Positions 1-35,109 of a stretch of DNA of 64,000 nucleotides are shown here, piece after piece. Within the stretch, counting starts at the first letter, position 1; each line of letters begins with the position of its first letter. The stretch lies in the NCBI RefSeq assembly GCF_037975245.1, contig NC_092574.1:14779213-14843212 (forward strand), given 5' to 3'. The DNA comes from Apostichopus japonicus (lineage: Eukaryota > Echinodermata > Holothuroidea > Aspidochirotida > Stichopodidae). Position numbers and translations under genes: made by a program. A model generated the notes under the pieces. The model saw only the letters and a program-made list of their open reading frames with translations, was not told where the DNA came from and did no database searches.

Positions 1-589
1 TATGGGTTCACTGGGTTTCCATTTGGCCTGTTTCCTACAAGATTTCTAACCGCAGGTGCGTAGCCAAGGGAGGGGGGGTGAAGGGGTGGAGACCGCCCTC
101 CCCCTCGAGCATATTTTTTTGGTATTTTCTATGATATCGAAGTTTTATAGTAGCCGTTATAAGAGGTTTTAATATTTGTACACCAATAAATTAACTGTGT
201 CTGAAATTTCGAAAATCCCTTGACCAACATTCTTCATCATAGTATACTTCCCTCTACACTCGTACAATTTTGACCGGTCTGTTAGTGGTTGAGGGGGGTT
301 TTCTATATTGGTTGTCCATAGATGAAATTTAGTGCAACATTATGGGTATGTTTTGAAGTGAATTTATTATTCAAATTCTGAACAAATAATGGGCTTAAAA
401 CCTTGAAAAGTGGGGCTGACGGGTATTGTGGGGCGTTACGTAGAATTACCTACAAATGCAATGAGGTCGAACATGATGTGTGACTGGTGACAATCTTGAC
501 AAAAGGTTATGAATGAAAAAAAAAATTATTAGGAAAAACTTGGTTCTCAGGCAAAAGTGTACATCTGGTTGGTCATTTTCAAGCCCGAG
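1..589. other. intergenic, no gene seen
   Basis: I see no gene here. Position 53 begins CAGGTGCGTAGCC followed by G-rich sequence. That resembles the termini of the hAT-like elements described below, but I found no matching partner end with a target duplication. The rest is AT-rich unique-looking sequence. Confidence 0.5.
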
Positions 590-746
590 AAGTGCCATTT
601 CCGGTCATCTGGGGGCTATCAAAACCAGAAATTTTCTTGTACGCTGCGCGCCAACCAATGGTGGCGCTCCGCTTTGACAGTAATTCGCCTGCATCCAAGC
701 AGATGTCTCCCCCCCCCCCAATATTTGAAACAGATCGCCGCCCCTG
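590..746 (+). mobile_element. hAT-like transposon end, fragment
   Basis: This segment matches the terminal part of the 837-bp element at 1263-2099. Shared parts are the GTGCC(A/G)TTTCCGG block, the stretch around TGGTGGCGCTCCGCTT, a poly-C run, and a terminus reading GATCGCCGCCCCTG. It is a diverged relative, not a copy. No 5' partner end or target duplication could be found, so the element is truncated or interrupted. Apparent short open frames across it are not genes. Confidence 0.5.
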
Positions 747-1024
747 CAGGTATTCATATATTGCCTCGAGTCAAATGAATATATGTCATTGAATATTCCA
801 CAAAACAACTTTTTTATGGCCACGAAACTGTCGAAACAGGATTTTCCACTACTGGTAGAGATATAAAATATTGGGAATTCTGAAATTCCTGCAAATGATG
901 CCAACTTCCCTCAAGTTAAAAGTCTGGTTGAGTTGGCAAGGCCAGTCAGCATGAAAGAGAAAAAACTTTTTTTGCATTTCTGTCACCAAAGTTGCACATC
1001 TTTTTGGTTGCTATTTTGCCTCAC

Positions 1025-1192
1025 AGGTGCCATCTCCTGCGATCTGGGGGGTGCTGAAATCTCAAATTTTCTCTGTACGCTCCGCGCCAACCATGGTGGC
1101 GCTCCGCTTAGATAGTAACCTCCGGCCCCCCCCACTAGAAAGAACAGCCCCCCCATGGCCCCCCCACTCAAAAAATCCTAGCTACGCCACTG
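1025..1192 (+). mobile_element. hAT-like transposon end, second relative
   Basis: A second diverged version of the same terminal module: GTGCCATCTCC, a chemically similar CTGTACGCTCCGCGCC block, TGGTGGCGCTCCGCTTAGATAG, then C-rich sequence. It ends CCTAGCTACGCCACTG. That terminus is close to the TIR of the 350-370-bp MITE family (CAGTGGCGTAGG), linking the two families. No target duplication found. Confidence 0.5.
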
Positions 1193-1262
1193 CCCCTACT
1201 GTTGACGCCCATTGGGAAAATGTTGCTACATGCATGGGTGTACTGACATACCAATCAAAACG

Positions 1263-2099
1263 CATGGGCGGCGATCCGTACTTCTGAGTGGGGGGGATAT
1301 GACCTTGTTGACTATCTAAGCGTAGCGCCACCATGAGTTGGCGCGAAGCGTAGAAGAAAATTTTGGGATTTACAAACCCTCTAGATGGCCGGAAACGGCA
1401 CTTCCCGAGGTTTCCAAGCGGCATATACCCAACTTTAAAATAGGGATATCATGTCCGAAATATCTCATAATCAGGATCCAATTTTTTTTTTCTTCAATTT
1501 CGGGTGTTATTTTGGGAAAATTGCCCCTGTCAATCTTGTTTCAGGCGCAACGTTAGAATGTTCGAGAGCTCTTTTATATTATTCGATGAAGAAAATGGCC
1601 TCATGCAGGCTATTATAGGCCTATACACATGCAATACACAATTACACATAGTTACATTCCTAGGTACCGATTGCTAGGGCATCCAGGTGAAACGTGTATT
1701 AAGCATTACCCTGGTAACATGAGATTCTCAGCTGTTCGAGGGAACATGTACGTGTGTAGGCCTACTAAAGGGCCTATATGAATACTATGAGGGTGCATAT
1801 ATGTACTATATCAATACCGTGGGCGCAATAATACATTTTGTTGTTATAGGGCCAATGAAGCCTACAGTCAACTATTCTTGCTTTATAAAGACGGTTTATT
1901 TGAAAAGATCGCACTGCGTTTATGGTAGGCGAGATATGAAGCTAAAAAAGAGCCGTACATTCACGATGATGCATAAATGTAGGCATGAAAATATTCTTAT
2001 CCCTGGCATTTGGTGGGGGGGATATGGTGTATTACATCCCCTCCACCCATTTTCATGGGGGGATATATCCCCCCTTCCCCCCCAGGATCGCCGCCCATG
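1263..2099 (+). mobile_element. 837-bp non-autonomous hAT-like element, copy 1
   Basis: The element begins CATGGGCGGCGATCC and ends with the exact reverse complement GGATCGCCGCCCATG, a 15-bp perfect terminal inverted repeat. It is flanked on both sides by the 8-bp duplication TCAAAACG (1255-1262 and 2100-2107). An 8-bp target duplication with a CA start is typical of hAT-type transposons. No transposase is encoded. A 138-codon open frame near its 3' half recurs in copy 2 because the DNA is nearly identical there; I find no domain in it. A nearly identical inverted copy lies at 37804-38651. Confidence 0.88.
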
Positions 2100-2107
2100 T
2101 CAAAACG

Positions 2108-3113
2108 TGTTCCTCGCACACAATAAATTCGATCCTAGAGTAAAAGGAGGAAATAAATTTTCACGTCCTCTTGCATTCGGATATATATATATATATATAT
2201 GTATGTATATTATTTAAGCATGTGTGTGTATATGTATTATAGTCGAGACTCCACTTCCGAATGCAAGAGGACACGAGAAGAAGGGAGGCGAGGACTAGAG
2301 AAAATACAAATTTAATAAGGGTCGTATAAATATGTCCCACCGCTGCTTAGAATTTAGAGAGGGAACCTTAAACGCGTTTTCATATAAACATGTTGACTAT
2401 ATGTCATTTCCGTATTTTGTTTGTATCATCGGCGGCATGCATTCTTGAACGTAAAGACTCAATATACCTGCCTAAATTCAGTAAGTTTACATAACAGGAT
2501 TTCTTGATTTGTATCTTTGGAGACCCTTGAGAAAGACTAACAAATAGAACGCCTCTTTATTAACAGGGACTCGTCTTAAATCTACGAGTCCTCTAACATT
2601 GTTATCTTTAATTGTATTAACTTCATCTGCTCCTTTTCATGTCAGTAATGTTATTCGGCTTCCTTTTGCAAACTGTGGCACGGTTGACTGGTTTTTGCCA
2701 CCTCTCATACCGTTCTGGGCTTATGCAAAGAAATGCCCCATAACACCCAGCATAACTCGTGATCGATCTAACCGGATGATGCAATAGCCTCAACGGGAAG
2801 AATTCATCGCAACTTTTATGCTATTTAATTTTTTTTTTTTTTTTTAGCAAATGTTTATTTTTAATGGTATAAAGTATATAGGCTAGTACCTGACATATAG
2901 AAGTGGGTGGTTGTACATTTAAATTTATTTTAGATTTGAATTAGTACAACATTTATACCAAGGCTCCCACATATCAACTCATTAAACTTTAAACTATTGG
3001 ATAACAGAGCTTTAGGATGACTGTTCCTATTATGTATGGTACAGGATAAGCTGCAACCACAAATGAAATATGTGCCAATGGTTACATTGGTCCTGTAATA
3101 TACCCCGGCCCCT
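2108..3113. other. intergenic, no gene seen
   Basis: I see no gene here. It contains the inverted repeat at 2165-2272 described separately and otherwise AT-rich DNA with a T run near 2830. Confidence 0.5.
2165..2272. repeat. 16-bp inverted repeat around a TA microsatellite
   Basis: GTCCTCTTGCATTCGG at 2165-2180 is exactly reverse-complemented at 2257-2272. The 76-bp loop is mostly TA/TG microsatellite. The arms could fold into a stem or be relics of terminal repeats of a small element. No target duplication is evident outside the arms. Confidence 0.7.
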
Positions 3114-3162
3114 ATCATAACCTTTGGCCTTTTGGCTAAGATCATGTGTAGCATCATGTACC
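3114..3162 (+). pseudogene. U2 snRNA 5'-end-like sequence
   Basis: The core GGCCTTTTGGCTAAGATCA followed by TGTGTAG is the highly conserved 5' region of U2 spliceosomal RNA, which includes stem I and the start of the branch-point-pairing region. The branch-pairing segment reads GTGTAGCATC where U2 has GTGTAGTATC. Downstream there is no Sm site and no recognisable stem II, so this is a truncated pseudogene or a U2-derived SINE head, not a working U2 gene. Similarity is judged from memory of the U2 sequence. Confidence 0.6.
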
Positions 3163-5465
3163 CTTCTATAGGGGAATCGTGATACACACCTGACGATGAT
3201 CACACAGTCACAGTCTTGATGCAAGGGCACTGGGGTTGAGAGCGGATCGGTCGTTTGGTTGTTTGGTTTAACGTGCCCAGGTTCTTTCTTGGTGACTTTT
3301 CTTAAAAAGTACCATATATGATACCATTCAGTATCGATGGGGGAGGGGAGGGAGGGGAGTGGCAGGACGTGCACGAGGATTTGGGGAGATGAGAAGTGGT
3401 GGGATTGTTAATGCGTTTTTAGGTAAATAATGATTTTATCCTATTGTAATCTCACCCGTATAATCCCTTAACCTTCCCAAACAAATACTGTTTTTTAAGA
3501 AAAAAAGATCTCCCGAGATTGAGAGCCTGGGCACGTAATTCCAATCGTTTCCCTTATACCGGTAACGTGACCATGTGATTTTGATTAGCTTTAGGGTAGT
3601 TGTTCGTTTGAAAATGGCAGAGATACTTTTACAAGATCTTAGCCAAATACCGATCGAGAAAGACATCAACCCACAGAATGGGTAACGCCCACTCCATACG
3701 TCACGTGTTTGCAATGTCGGCATGATGCCAAACTGACATCAGTCCGTACGTGCCAACGTAATAAATGGGTGGATTTTATTTTGACAAAGTGCCAAGTGAT
3801 GCGCGCTGATGGACAACCTAAGCGCTTTAAAACTCATTTCATTCAGCCGGTTAATTTAATAAGAATGAAAAAGAAAGTACCGTCACAAAATAGAAAGAGG
3901 GGTAAAGAAAAGTACAGAATAAGAAGCAAAACAACAACAATAACAACAAGAAGGGAAATAGCAAGTATGTGGTACAAACAGAAATGTACAAATCATTCCA
4001 TGACGTCTTGTGGGCGTGTGTTATTGATTCCAACCAAGAGTTGAACCACTATATACAAATGGAAAACATCTGTAGCGAGTAGAACAAAACACTGCAGTAT
4101 CCATTATTTTGTCTTATATCTATGGTAACACGAAGTATGTGACTATCAAAATGTCATATTATTGAAGAAAAATAAATAAATACGCAACGATTTTCGAGGG
4201 ACCCTCTGGGAGGAAGCGGGAAGGGGGCATGGCTCAGTAATATTAACAACAATAATTTTCAACCGGCGGCATATAACATGGTGCTGCTGCAGACAACGAC
4301 GACTTCGACACAACGGAACATCGATCTGTTTCCTGCCCCTTTTCCAATCCCTACCCTGTATTTGTGGGGGGGGGGGTAGGGGTGTCACTAACCTAGTTTG
4401 GACAATATTGAAAAATCGTTTGCATTCAAGAAATGTCAAAAAACTACAGTAATCTGTTTCTCATATAGATTCTAAGTTAGTTTCAATCCGGTAGCAAATG
4501 TTAATAACCATGCATGTTTCTGAAGGTCATAATAATAAGAACAATTACAAAAAGATCAGTCGTAAGCCGAATTTCCTTACCGATCTGGGAATTTATATGC
4601 GTCTACAAGACGCATTATCACTTTTTGAAATGATGCATATAACAGGCCTATAATATTTCATGATGTTGTCTTTGGTGTGCCAATGAAATGCTGTCTTCCG
4701 GGGATTAGGGTGTTTCGGGGAAAAGGGCTTTTGTTCCGTTTTTTATTGGTTTACAAACAAGTTTAGTTCATCAAGGATGCGCTATACAGTGATGATGAAT
4801 GCATTGCTTCCATGCACCGTCCCTCAGTCGTTGAGAAAGTGGTCAGATCCTGAGGTACACTCTCCTATGTCGAATTGGGACGTTAACTGGCAGAGCACGA
4901 GGGTACACGGGCAGTACACGGGGAACGAGTGCGACACTTACAAGCCTGCCTCTTAGTTTCTGACCTAGCTTCTCTAGGCTTCATATCCCTGGAGATTGTT
5001 ATTAATTTGCATACTCTTGGGATATTAGGGTGGGGGGGGGGGAGTTGGTGGGGGAGGGGGATGATTTTCACCACTCTATTGTTTACTCTCTGCATCATGG
5101 GCATAAGTGAAAGACCCTTTCTTCTATGAGATTTATCTTAAGCCAATATTATAATTCGAATGTACCTAATGTCTTTAGTAAAAACAGCGTGAGCGGCTTC
5201 ATGAACTCATGTACACAGTCCTGGTACATTAATAATTATGACAGATAGCGTAAGTAAGCATCCTAGTGTACAACATTGAAAGACCTAACATAAACGACAA
5301 GAATGTTAAAGCAGCCAGATGAATTCAAAATGATTCATCTTAATTGATGACTTCATACAGCAGCATGTTGTAGTCAAGTACTCTGATTTGAGTACCAAGT
5401 ATTTCTAAGTACTTCATGTTCCGAGTACCAAAAATACCTTAGTGCGAGTACTATTTGTTAGGATC
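3163..5465. other. intergenic, no gene seen
   Basis: I see no convincing exon. Several open frames of 70-114 codons lack recognisable domains and cross simple G-rich repeats near 3340, 4370 and 5030. They are probably chance frames. Confidence 0.5.
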
Positions 5466-5473
5466 CGAGTATA

Positions 5474-5845
5474 CAAGGGCGTAGGAACCGGGGGCTGGGG
5501 GGCGCCAGCCCCCCAGTGAAAAATGTGGAGGGGCGGAAGTATCATTCCGCCCCCCCCCCCGCTCCGCAAGTCAGAAAACCCCTTTTTCATTTCCAAATGA
5601 GAAAAAAATCTCATTTGGAGCACCAAATTGCATCTAAGGCCAGGTGAAAATACAAAATTAAGTTTACAAAATGGAGTGGGTGTTGAAGTGTGCTATATTG
5701 CACCAAATTGCATCTGAGGCCACCTGGAAATGCAAAAAATTCCAAAGGGGAGGGGGACACCCCCTCCCCTTAGACCCCTCCCCCAGACCGGCCATCAGTC
5801 TTCAGCCCCCCCCCCCCCACTCAAAAGTACCTTCCTACGCCACTG
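5474..5845 (+). mobile_element. 372-bp MITE, family A copy 1
   Basis: The element starts CAAGGGCGTAGGAACCGG and ends CCTTCCTACGCCACTG, imperfect terminal inverted repeats sharing GGCGTAGGAA. It is bounded by the exact 8-bp duplication CGAGTATA (5466-5473, 5846-5853). Inside are a short hairpin (CCAAATGAG against CTCATTTGG) and two related blocks each containing CACCAAATTGCATCT. No protein is encoded. The 8-bp duplication and CA start indicate a non-autonomous hAT-like element. Copies 2 and 3 lie inverted at 24201-24562 and 41652-42003. Confidence 0.9.
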
Positions 5846-5853
5846 CGAGTATA

Positions 5854-7029
5854 CCCTTGTCCGAGCGCAGTATCTTCGACTACTTTTCTCACCAAAATAT
5901 TTTTTATTATTAAGTATGGTAAATACAAAAAGAATATGCTTAAAACTGATCCCTGATGACCATTGTAAATAAATGCTATAACATTTGGCTGCGATGCCAT
6001 TACTTGGATCTTGTCACTGTTTGCCAAATTCAGAAAGTGTCTTTCTGATATTGGAGTGACAAAGTGGAAGCGGCAAACAACTTCCTGATATGTAGACAGG
6101 CGGATCTAGGGGTACATAAGACTAATAGTAATACCACAACCATGCTATACGAATTATTCCGTAATAGAACATGACCGACCATCACTTACTATGTAGTCTT
6201 CATCATCGCACAGCCTCAAAGTACGGGATTTTGCCCGGGAAGACAAGTTCCTGTAGAAAACGACATTCTGGTCTCAATCCGAAACAAAATACATCTGAAA
6301 AAATGTTACAAAGTTATAGTTCTTATTTGTTGGGTGGAAGTTGTTCATCATATTGCACATACACTGTCATGAAAGCTAATGCTGATTGTTGGATCCTTTA
6401 ATCGGACAACAGACTACAGAGGGGAAAAAATCTGGAAAGTAAAAGAAAATGTGCCTTGAAGCTCATATCATTCTAATGAAAATGTAATATTCCTATTAAG
6501 AAATCGAGTATAAATCACGCATTCTATGAGACTAGCTGGGATGGAGTGGGTGGAGTAATTTGGGGATGATCCCTTTCCCCTCCCTACCCCCTTCATGTTT
6601 GGCATGGAAATGGATAAATTCCCGAAAGGTATACGATCGCTGCGCCTCTACTCAAAGCATTATAATCTGACAAGAGAAGAAGGGATCGAAGTACTTAACG
6701 GAGGTGATCATGAAACCAACTGCGGATTGATTTCTTTTCAGTGTTTCCTACAGTGAGATTCACATCTTCTCACACCTGTGGTATACCGTATACCATGACA
6801 GAAAATGAGAAAGACACTTCAATGACACATGCATGGAGTAGCCTACGTTATACTACCGGGGAAAAAATCCAGCAACGGCCATGAACATAACATATATTGG
6901 AAATATAGTCGATGTAAAACACTGTTCTACGTCACCGTTGCCATGATTAAGAAAATGTCAATTTACATGGATAATGTAGGCCACTGCATAGGGTAACCAT
7001 CCATATGTTTACGGCCTCAAACTACAATT
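5854..7029. other. intergenic, no gene seen
   Basis: No supported gene or repeat. An open frame of 76 codons at 6171-6401 has no recognisable domain and no exon-like splice context. Confidence 0.45.
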
Positions 7030-8217
7030 TTTAGCTCATGCCAGCATGCTGGTGTGAGCTATTGTTACAGTGCGGCGTCTATCACTCTATCCGTCAACAA
7101 TTGGTAAAACCGCTCCCACTCACACAGTGTTTGATGGAATTTCATGAAACTTGGACACAAGGACCATTCGGTATAGGGCCATCAGAGATGGTCCGAAATT
7201 TGGGGTCAATGGTCACCTGTGGGCCGTAATGGGCCATTTTGTGGAAATACGCAAAATGCTTCTTCTCCTACAGATTCCATGGTACAATGTTGAGGGTTTG
7301 TCACGATAGTACTATGGAAGTTTTACCTTCAGGGTGTTCATGAATTTGAGATCAAAGATCAACTAGGGGTCTTTTGTGGCCCGGGCCGCGGCCCTATATT
7401 TTCAAATTGCTCCTGTTCGTACAGTGTATGGCCAGTTATAATGAAACTTGGTCACAACGTTCCTCGGGATGAGGGTTATGAGGGGTGTTCGGAAAATTGA
7501 GGTCAAATGTCATTTAGGGGGTCATCAGGGGTCATTCTTTGTAATATTTTCAAATATCTCAATCTCCTCAAGATTTTGATGGATCATATTCAAAGTTGAA
7601 CTGATGATTGTTGGATTGCGTATGAATAAGATGATGCCTAATAATTCTTGGTCAAAAGTTAATTAATTACAATTAATCCCCATTGTTTAAAAAAATCTGA
7701 GCCTTCACCTTTTGCCAAAGCTCCTTTAATTTGTCTCCCAGTCTCTGCAGTGTTTGTTTACATTTGTGGTTATGCTCTGCAGAGGCTGTTAGTGGAATTA
7801 AAGCAGGACTGGGAATTGTTATTAACTGTTGAACTGTAAGCATGAGAGCCCTATAGCCAATCAGCACTTGCCGATTCTTAGAAGTCTTTGAGCCTGAGGT
7901 ATGTAGGCAGCCAGCCAAAATTTTGGCAAGGAGTGCTTCAGGTCTGCTCAGGTAGAGGGGAGAAAGTTGAATAGGGTAGGTCAGTGGTATTGTTTGAGAG
8001 AGTGGGTAAAACAGGATTTAAAGGGGGAAAATAGGAATTATAGCCAGTGGTGTGACCAGTATTCTGCTAACGGAGGGGGGGGGGGTTATCCCTAATGGGC
8101 CCAAAATTGGTGGAATCCGAAAAATGGCCTGAAATTTGGTGGGCCATAAAGTTTTGTGGGCCCTACATTTTTAAGCTCGAAAAGGTATGAGCTTCTGCAC
8201 CATTGGTGCTCTAGTTT
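7030..8217. repeat. long dispersed repeat with internal quasi-repeats
   Basis: The segment begins with a hairpin (AGCTCA ... TGAGCT) and continues with phrases that recur within it in degenerate form: ATGAAACTTGG(A/T)CACAA, AAATT(G/T)(G/A)GGTCAA(A/T)G, and CT(T/C)CT(T/A)CAGATT-like blocks. This composition is typical of non-coding repeats common in marine invertebrate genomes. The right boundary is set at a second small hairpin near 8170-8210 and is uncertain. A minus-strand open frame at 7673-7918 lies within it and has no recognisable domain. Confidence 0.4.
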
Positions 8218-11000
8218 TTTACCAACACAGACTTTGTTGTTCCCTTCACTCTCCAAGCTTGCAATTCATACGCTATTTGTGTCTTATATTACTCATATGA
8301 TGACACTATGGGTACCGGCCTAGGCAGATCTCGAAGGATCTGGGGATTGGGCAAATTGGGAATACGGGGAATGGGGGTGGGGCAGGGTGAGGGGGGGGGG
8401 TAGACCAAACTTTAGCTGTACTTTCATTTCGATAACTTCGATTTGGGCTAACCAGGGCTGGGGAATGGGGGTCGGGTGGGTATGACTGTGGTAACATACA
8501 CATGGCATTATAAATGTGGTATGCTTTCTGATTGAACAGAAGAAGCACATTGCAGCAACCCCGGCCATCTGTTTTCTTTAAACTTATGATTTTCACTTGA
8601 ATGGGTTCCGATTGTCACTTCATTGAATCTATAGTGCTTCCCTTGATGAAGAAGAAGAAGAAGAAGGAAGCATGCTACATTAAAATTATGTTAACCAAAC
8701 ATTCCTTGCAGTGAAGGAAATACACCGGCGTAAAGAGTATAGTACCGGTATGGAAAGTCACGGAAGGTATCCTCGAAATTTTTGGTTACCCTAGCAACCA
8801 AACATATTAATCTGTTTTTTTTTTGGCCTGGGAACGTTTGCATTTCTATCCTTATTCCTATAAAGTTTACCTCTTTAATTCAATTGAATATGCCTACCGG
8901 TGCTATTCATGTGACCATGTCTCCGGAGAAATAAAACCACATGTCCTCTGATTCAATTACATACTTCAGTGGTAGAAAAATAATAAACGGGACTTTGGAG
9001 GAAGCCTCACGTATTAGATGTTGTGCACACGTATAGGAAAAAAGTCAACATGAAAAACGTATAGTTCAAGCTCTCACTGGTAACTGGGTGTATATAAAAG
9101 TTGTATATGTATACAAACATACATACATACACGCATACACACATACATATTTACGTATAAGATGGGGGGACTTATACAGTGACTATAGTTTAACAACATG
9201 AACACGGATATGATTAGGTAATTCAATGTCACAGGGTCTACTTCCCCCTTTCCATAAATAAACTATGCCGCACTTCATACGTACACTGAAATTACATTTG
9301 CCCCGTCCCGCTATTGGCACACAGGAAAAATTTTCTCAATTAAATAAATTAAGCGATTTATTGTTAATTAATGCAAACTTACAAGTAATATCGGTAAGTA
9401 ATGATTCAAACATCAAAATATCGCCTCTTACAAAGTATCTTGAACTGGTCAGTGAGTCAGCTAATTTTGTGAAATGTACGCTGAAGCTCATATGCAAACA
9501 TTACCAAACAAACAGCTTTTAATGATGTTGATAAGATTATTTAGTCCTTCCACTGGATAAATGTTGTCGTGAAAGAGCAAAGACATTTTTGGTTAGACTG
9601 GATTCAAACAGTGTCAACAGGATAACAAATTTTCTGCTCAACGAGCTTCTAGCTAGCTATCCCCTACAGCCTGTAGTCTTGACGACCACTAAGTAAACGT
9701 TTCTTTACTATGGTATATGACGTTAGATGCCACATTAGCTTACCAACCATCTGTCCCGGGGTGGGGAATGGGGTGAGGGTGGAACTTTTTGTATACATGT
9801 ACGCTAATAAGTATAAAACAAGGGAAATCTTGAAGTGCAAACACATTTTTTAGCCAGACTTAAATGAAATTTACATAAAAAAAACTTACAACAATAGCAC
9901 CACTAGGGCCAAAACAATAACAATAACAGAAAAAGCACAAAACCATTTGTAGGGTATAAATTTGTTCGTATAACAGAAAAGAAAAAGTATATGCAGGTGC
10001 TACATGTATAGCTTATATTGATGATGACATGTAATTGAGGCCATGAGGACAAATACAATTTTTTTCATGTTCACAAGGAAACCCATGATCGGATTTAAGG
10101 GATACGACCTAATTGTTATGATACCGATTATTTTTTAACCTTTGGACATGGAGGTTAAAATTTACCTCCATGCTTTGGACGGCTTCCGCAATATTTGAAC
10201 TTTTCCGATTGGTCAATAAATTGTAAGGCCTTCGAGGGAAATCCCCATTTGAAGTTTTGCACGCGAGCAATTCAGAAACACGTGAAAGGTCCACTTGCGC
10301 GAAAATGTAAGCAAGAACAAGATCGCCTTGTACGGAGTGTTGACAATAATAGGCATTCAGTGCATTGTATAACGAAAACTCACTTGATCGGTATGAATTC
10401 TTGCTTTGGTTTTTCACAAAGTTGTATTTATATCGGGCACCGTGCAAGTGTATTTATACCGGGCATAGACTATAGAGGTTATCAACGTTAGGCCTAGGCT
10501 ATTCCTTGCTGAACTGAATCAAAATTTACACTGCAGGCTAGCCCAAGTACTCTAGGCTATCCTAACGTGAGTTAGTAATTGACAAGTACTAACTGAGAAC
10601 CGTATTCCAATTGGTTACCAGTTTGTGGTGCTGTAAGTTGGCCTAGCCTTTATTAGTAAAGAGTATTGGATATATTATAGGCTAGGGTAAGTCACTGTTC
10701 AAGATCTAAACACAGGCCTTAGTTACATCTTAAAATATGGATTTGATATTTCTGGTTAATTGGGAAATGGGTTTGCAAGAACGTAGTTCACCATAGCTGC
10801 ATGTGAATGGAGTTTCTATACCTCTCCCAGTATTTACCAAAGTGGTTTAAGGCTGGCTAATACAACGGTGGTCCTGGGAGCAGGAATGGGTGCCATGTAA
10901 TACACCTGCCTCATGTAAACACTCGTCGTAAAGAGTAGACTTGATAAGGCCTGGATTTCAGTATCCGTTATTATACTTTATACATCATCCACAAAAAGAA
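8218..11000. other. region upstream of GTPBP8, no recognised gene
   Basis: No supported exon was found, though 5' untranslated exons of GTPBP8 could lie here. Contents include a GAA run near 8650, a CATA microsatellite at about 9115-9150, and an unrecognised 85-codon open frame at 9265-9522. The stretch around 10240-10330 is somewhat richer in CpG and carries CACGTG-type sequence, which would suit a promoter. No TATA or initiator assignment is justified. Confidence 0.35.
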
Positions 11001-11282
11001 GAATTGCATACTTATTTATTTGATTTTCTCTGATGATCCATTTATTTTGTTTCATGTTCTTCAGATAAATGTAATTAATTTGTGATCAAACAAGAACTGT
11101 ATAAGAGTACTCACTTTCCATGTTTGATTCTTTCTCTCAGCTACAGTACTACAGGATGTGATGTTAATAAATCCATACCCAACTTATCAAGTAGTAGGGA
11201 AGTACACCAGAAACACAGCTGTGCTCTGTGCTGTTTACACTACATCAGTAGTTCGCAACTTAATTTCTCCAATGTTTACCAG

Positions 11283-34957
<23,675 letters not shown>

Positions 34958-35081
34958 CAAAGGCAAAGAGGAGATTAATCAGTTTTGATGTGACATAGTT
35001 GGGGGAGTGATGCCTCTGTTATCGGGTCCTCACTTTTGTAGGAATAGAATAATTAAGTCTTTTCTGTCAGCTAGTTTTGTA

Positions 35082-35087
35082 AATAAA
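35082..35087 (+). terminator. poly(A) signal AATAAA for GTPBP8
   Basis: First AATAAA after the stop codon, giving a 3' UTR of roughly 150 bases. A second AATAAA occurs near 35147. Choice between them cannot be made from sequence alone. Confidence 0.6.
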
Positions 35088-35109
35088 ATGTCATATATTT
35101 TATATCAAC

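Noticed and set aside
53-1192. Possible 1.14-kb element between CAGGTGCGTAGCC and GCTACGCCACTG
   Set aside because: The ends match only partly and the 8-bp flanks (TCTAACCG, CCCCTACT) are unrelated.
1801-2217. 138-codon open frame repeated at 37774-38106 on the other strand
   Set aside because: Both lie inside copies of the same short transposon and match because the DNA does. There is no domain, and the frame runs through the terminal repeat.
7673-7918. Minus-strand 81-codon frame with a charged helix-like end
   Set aside because: It lies in a dispersed repeat, has no recognisable family, and no splice or promoter context.
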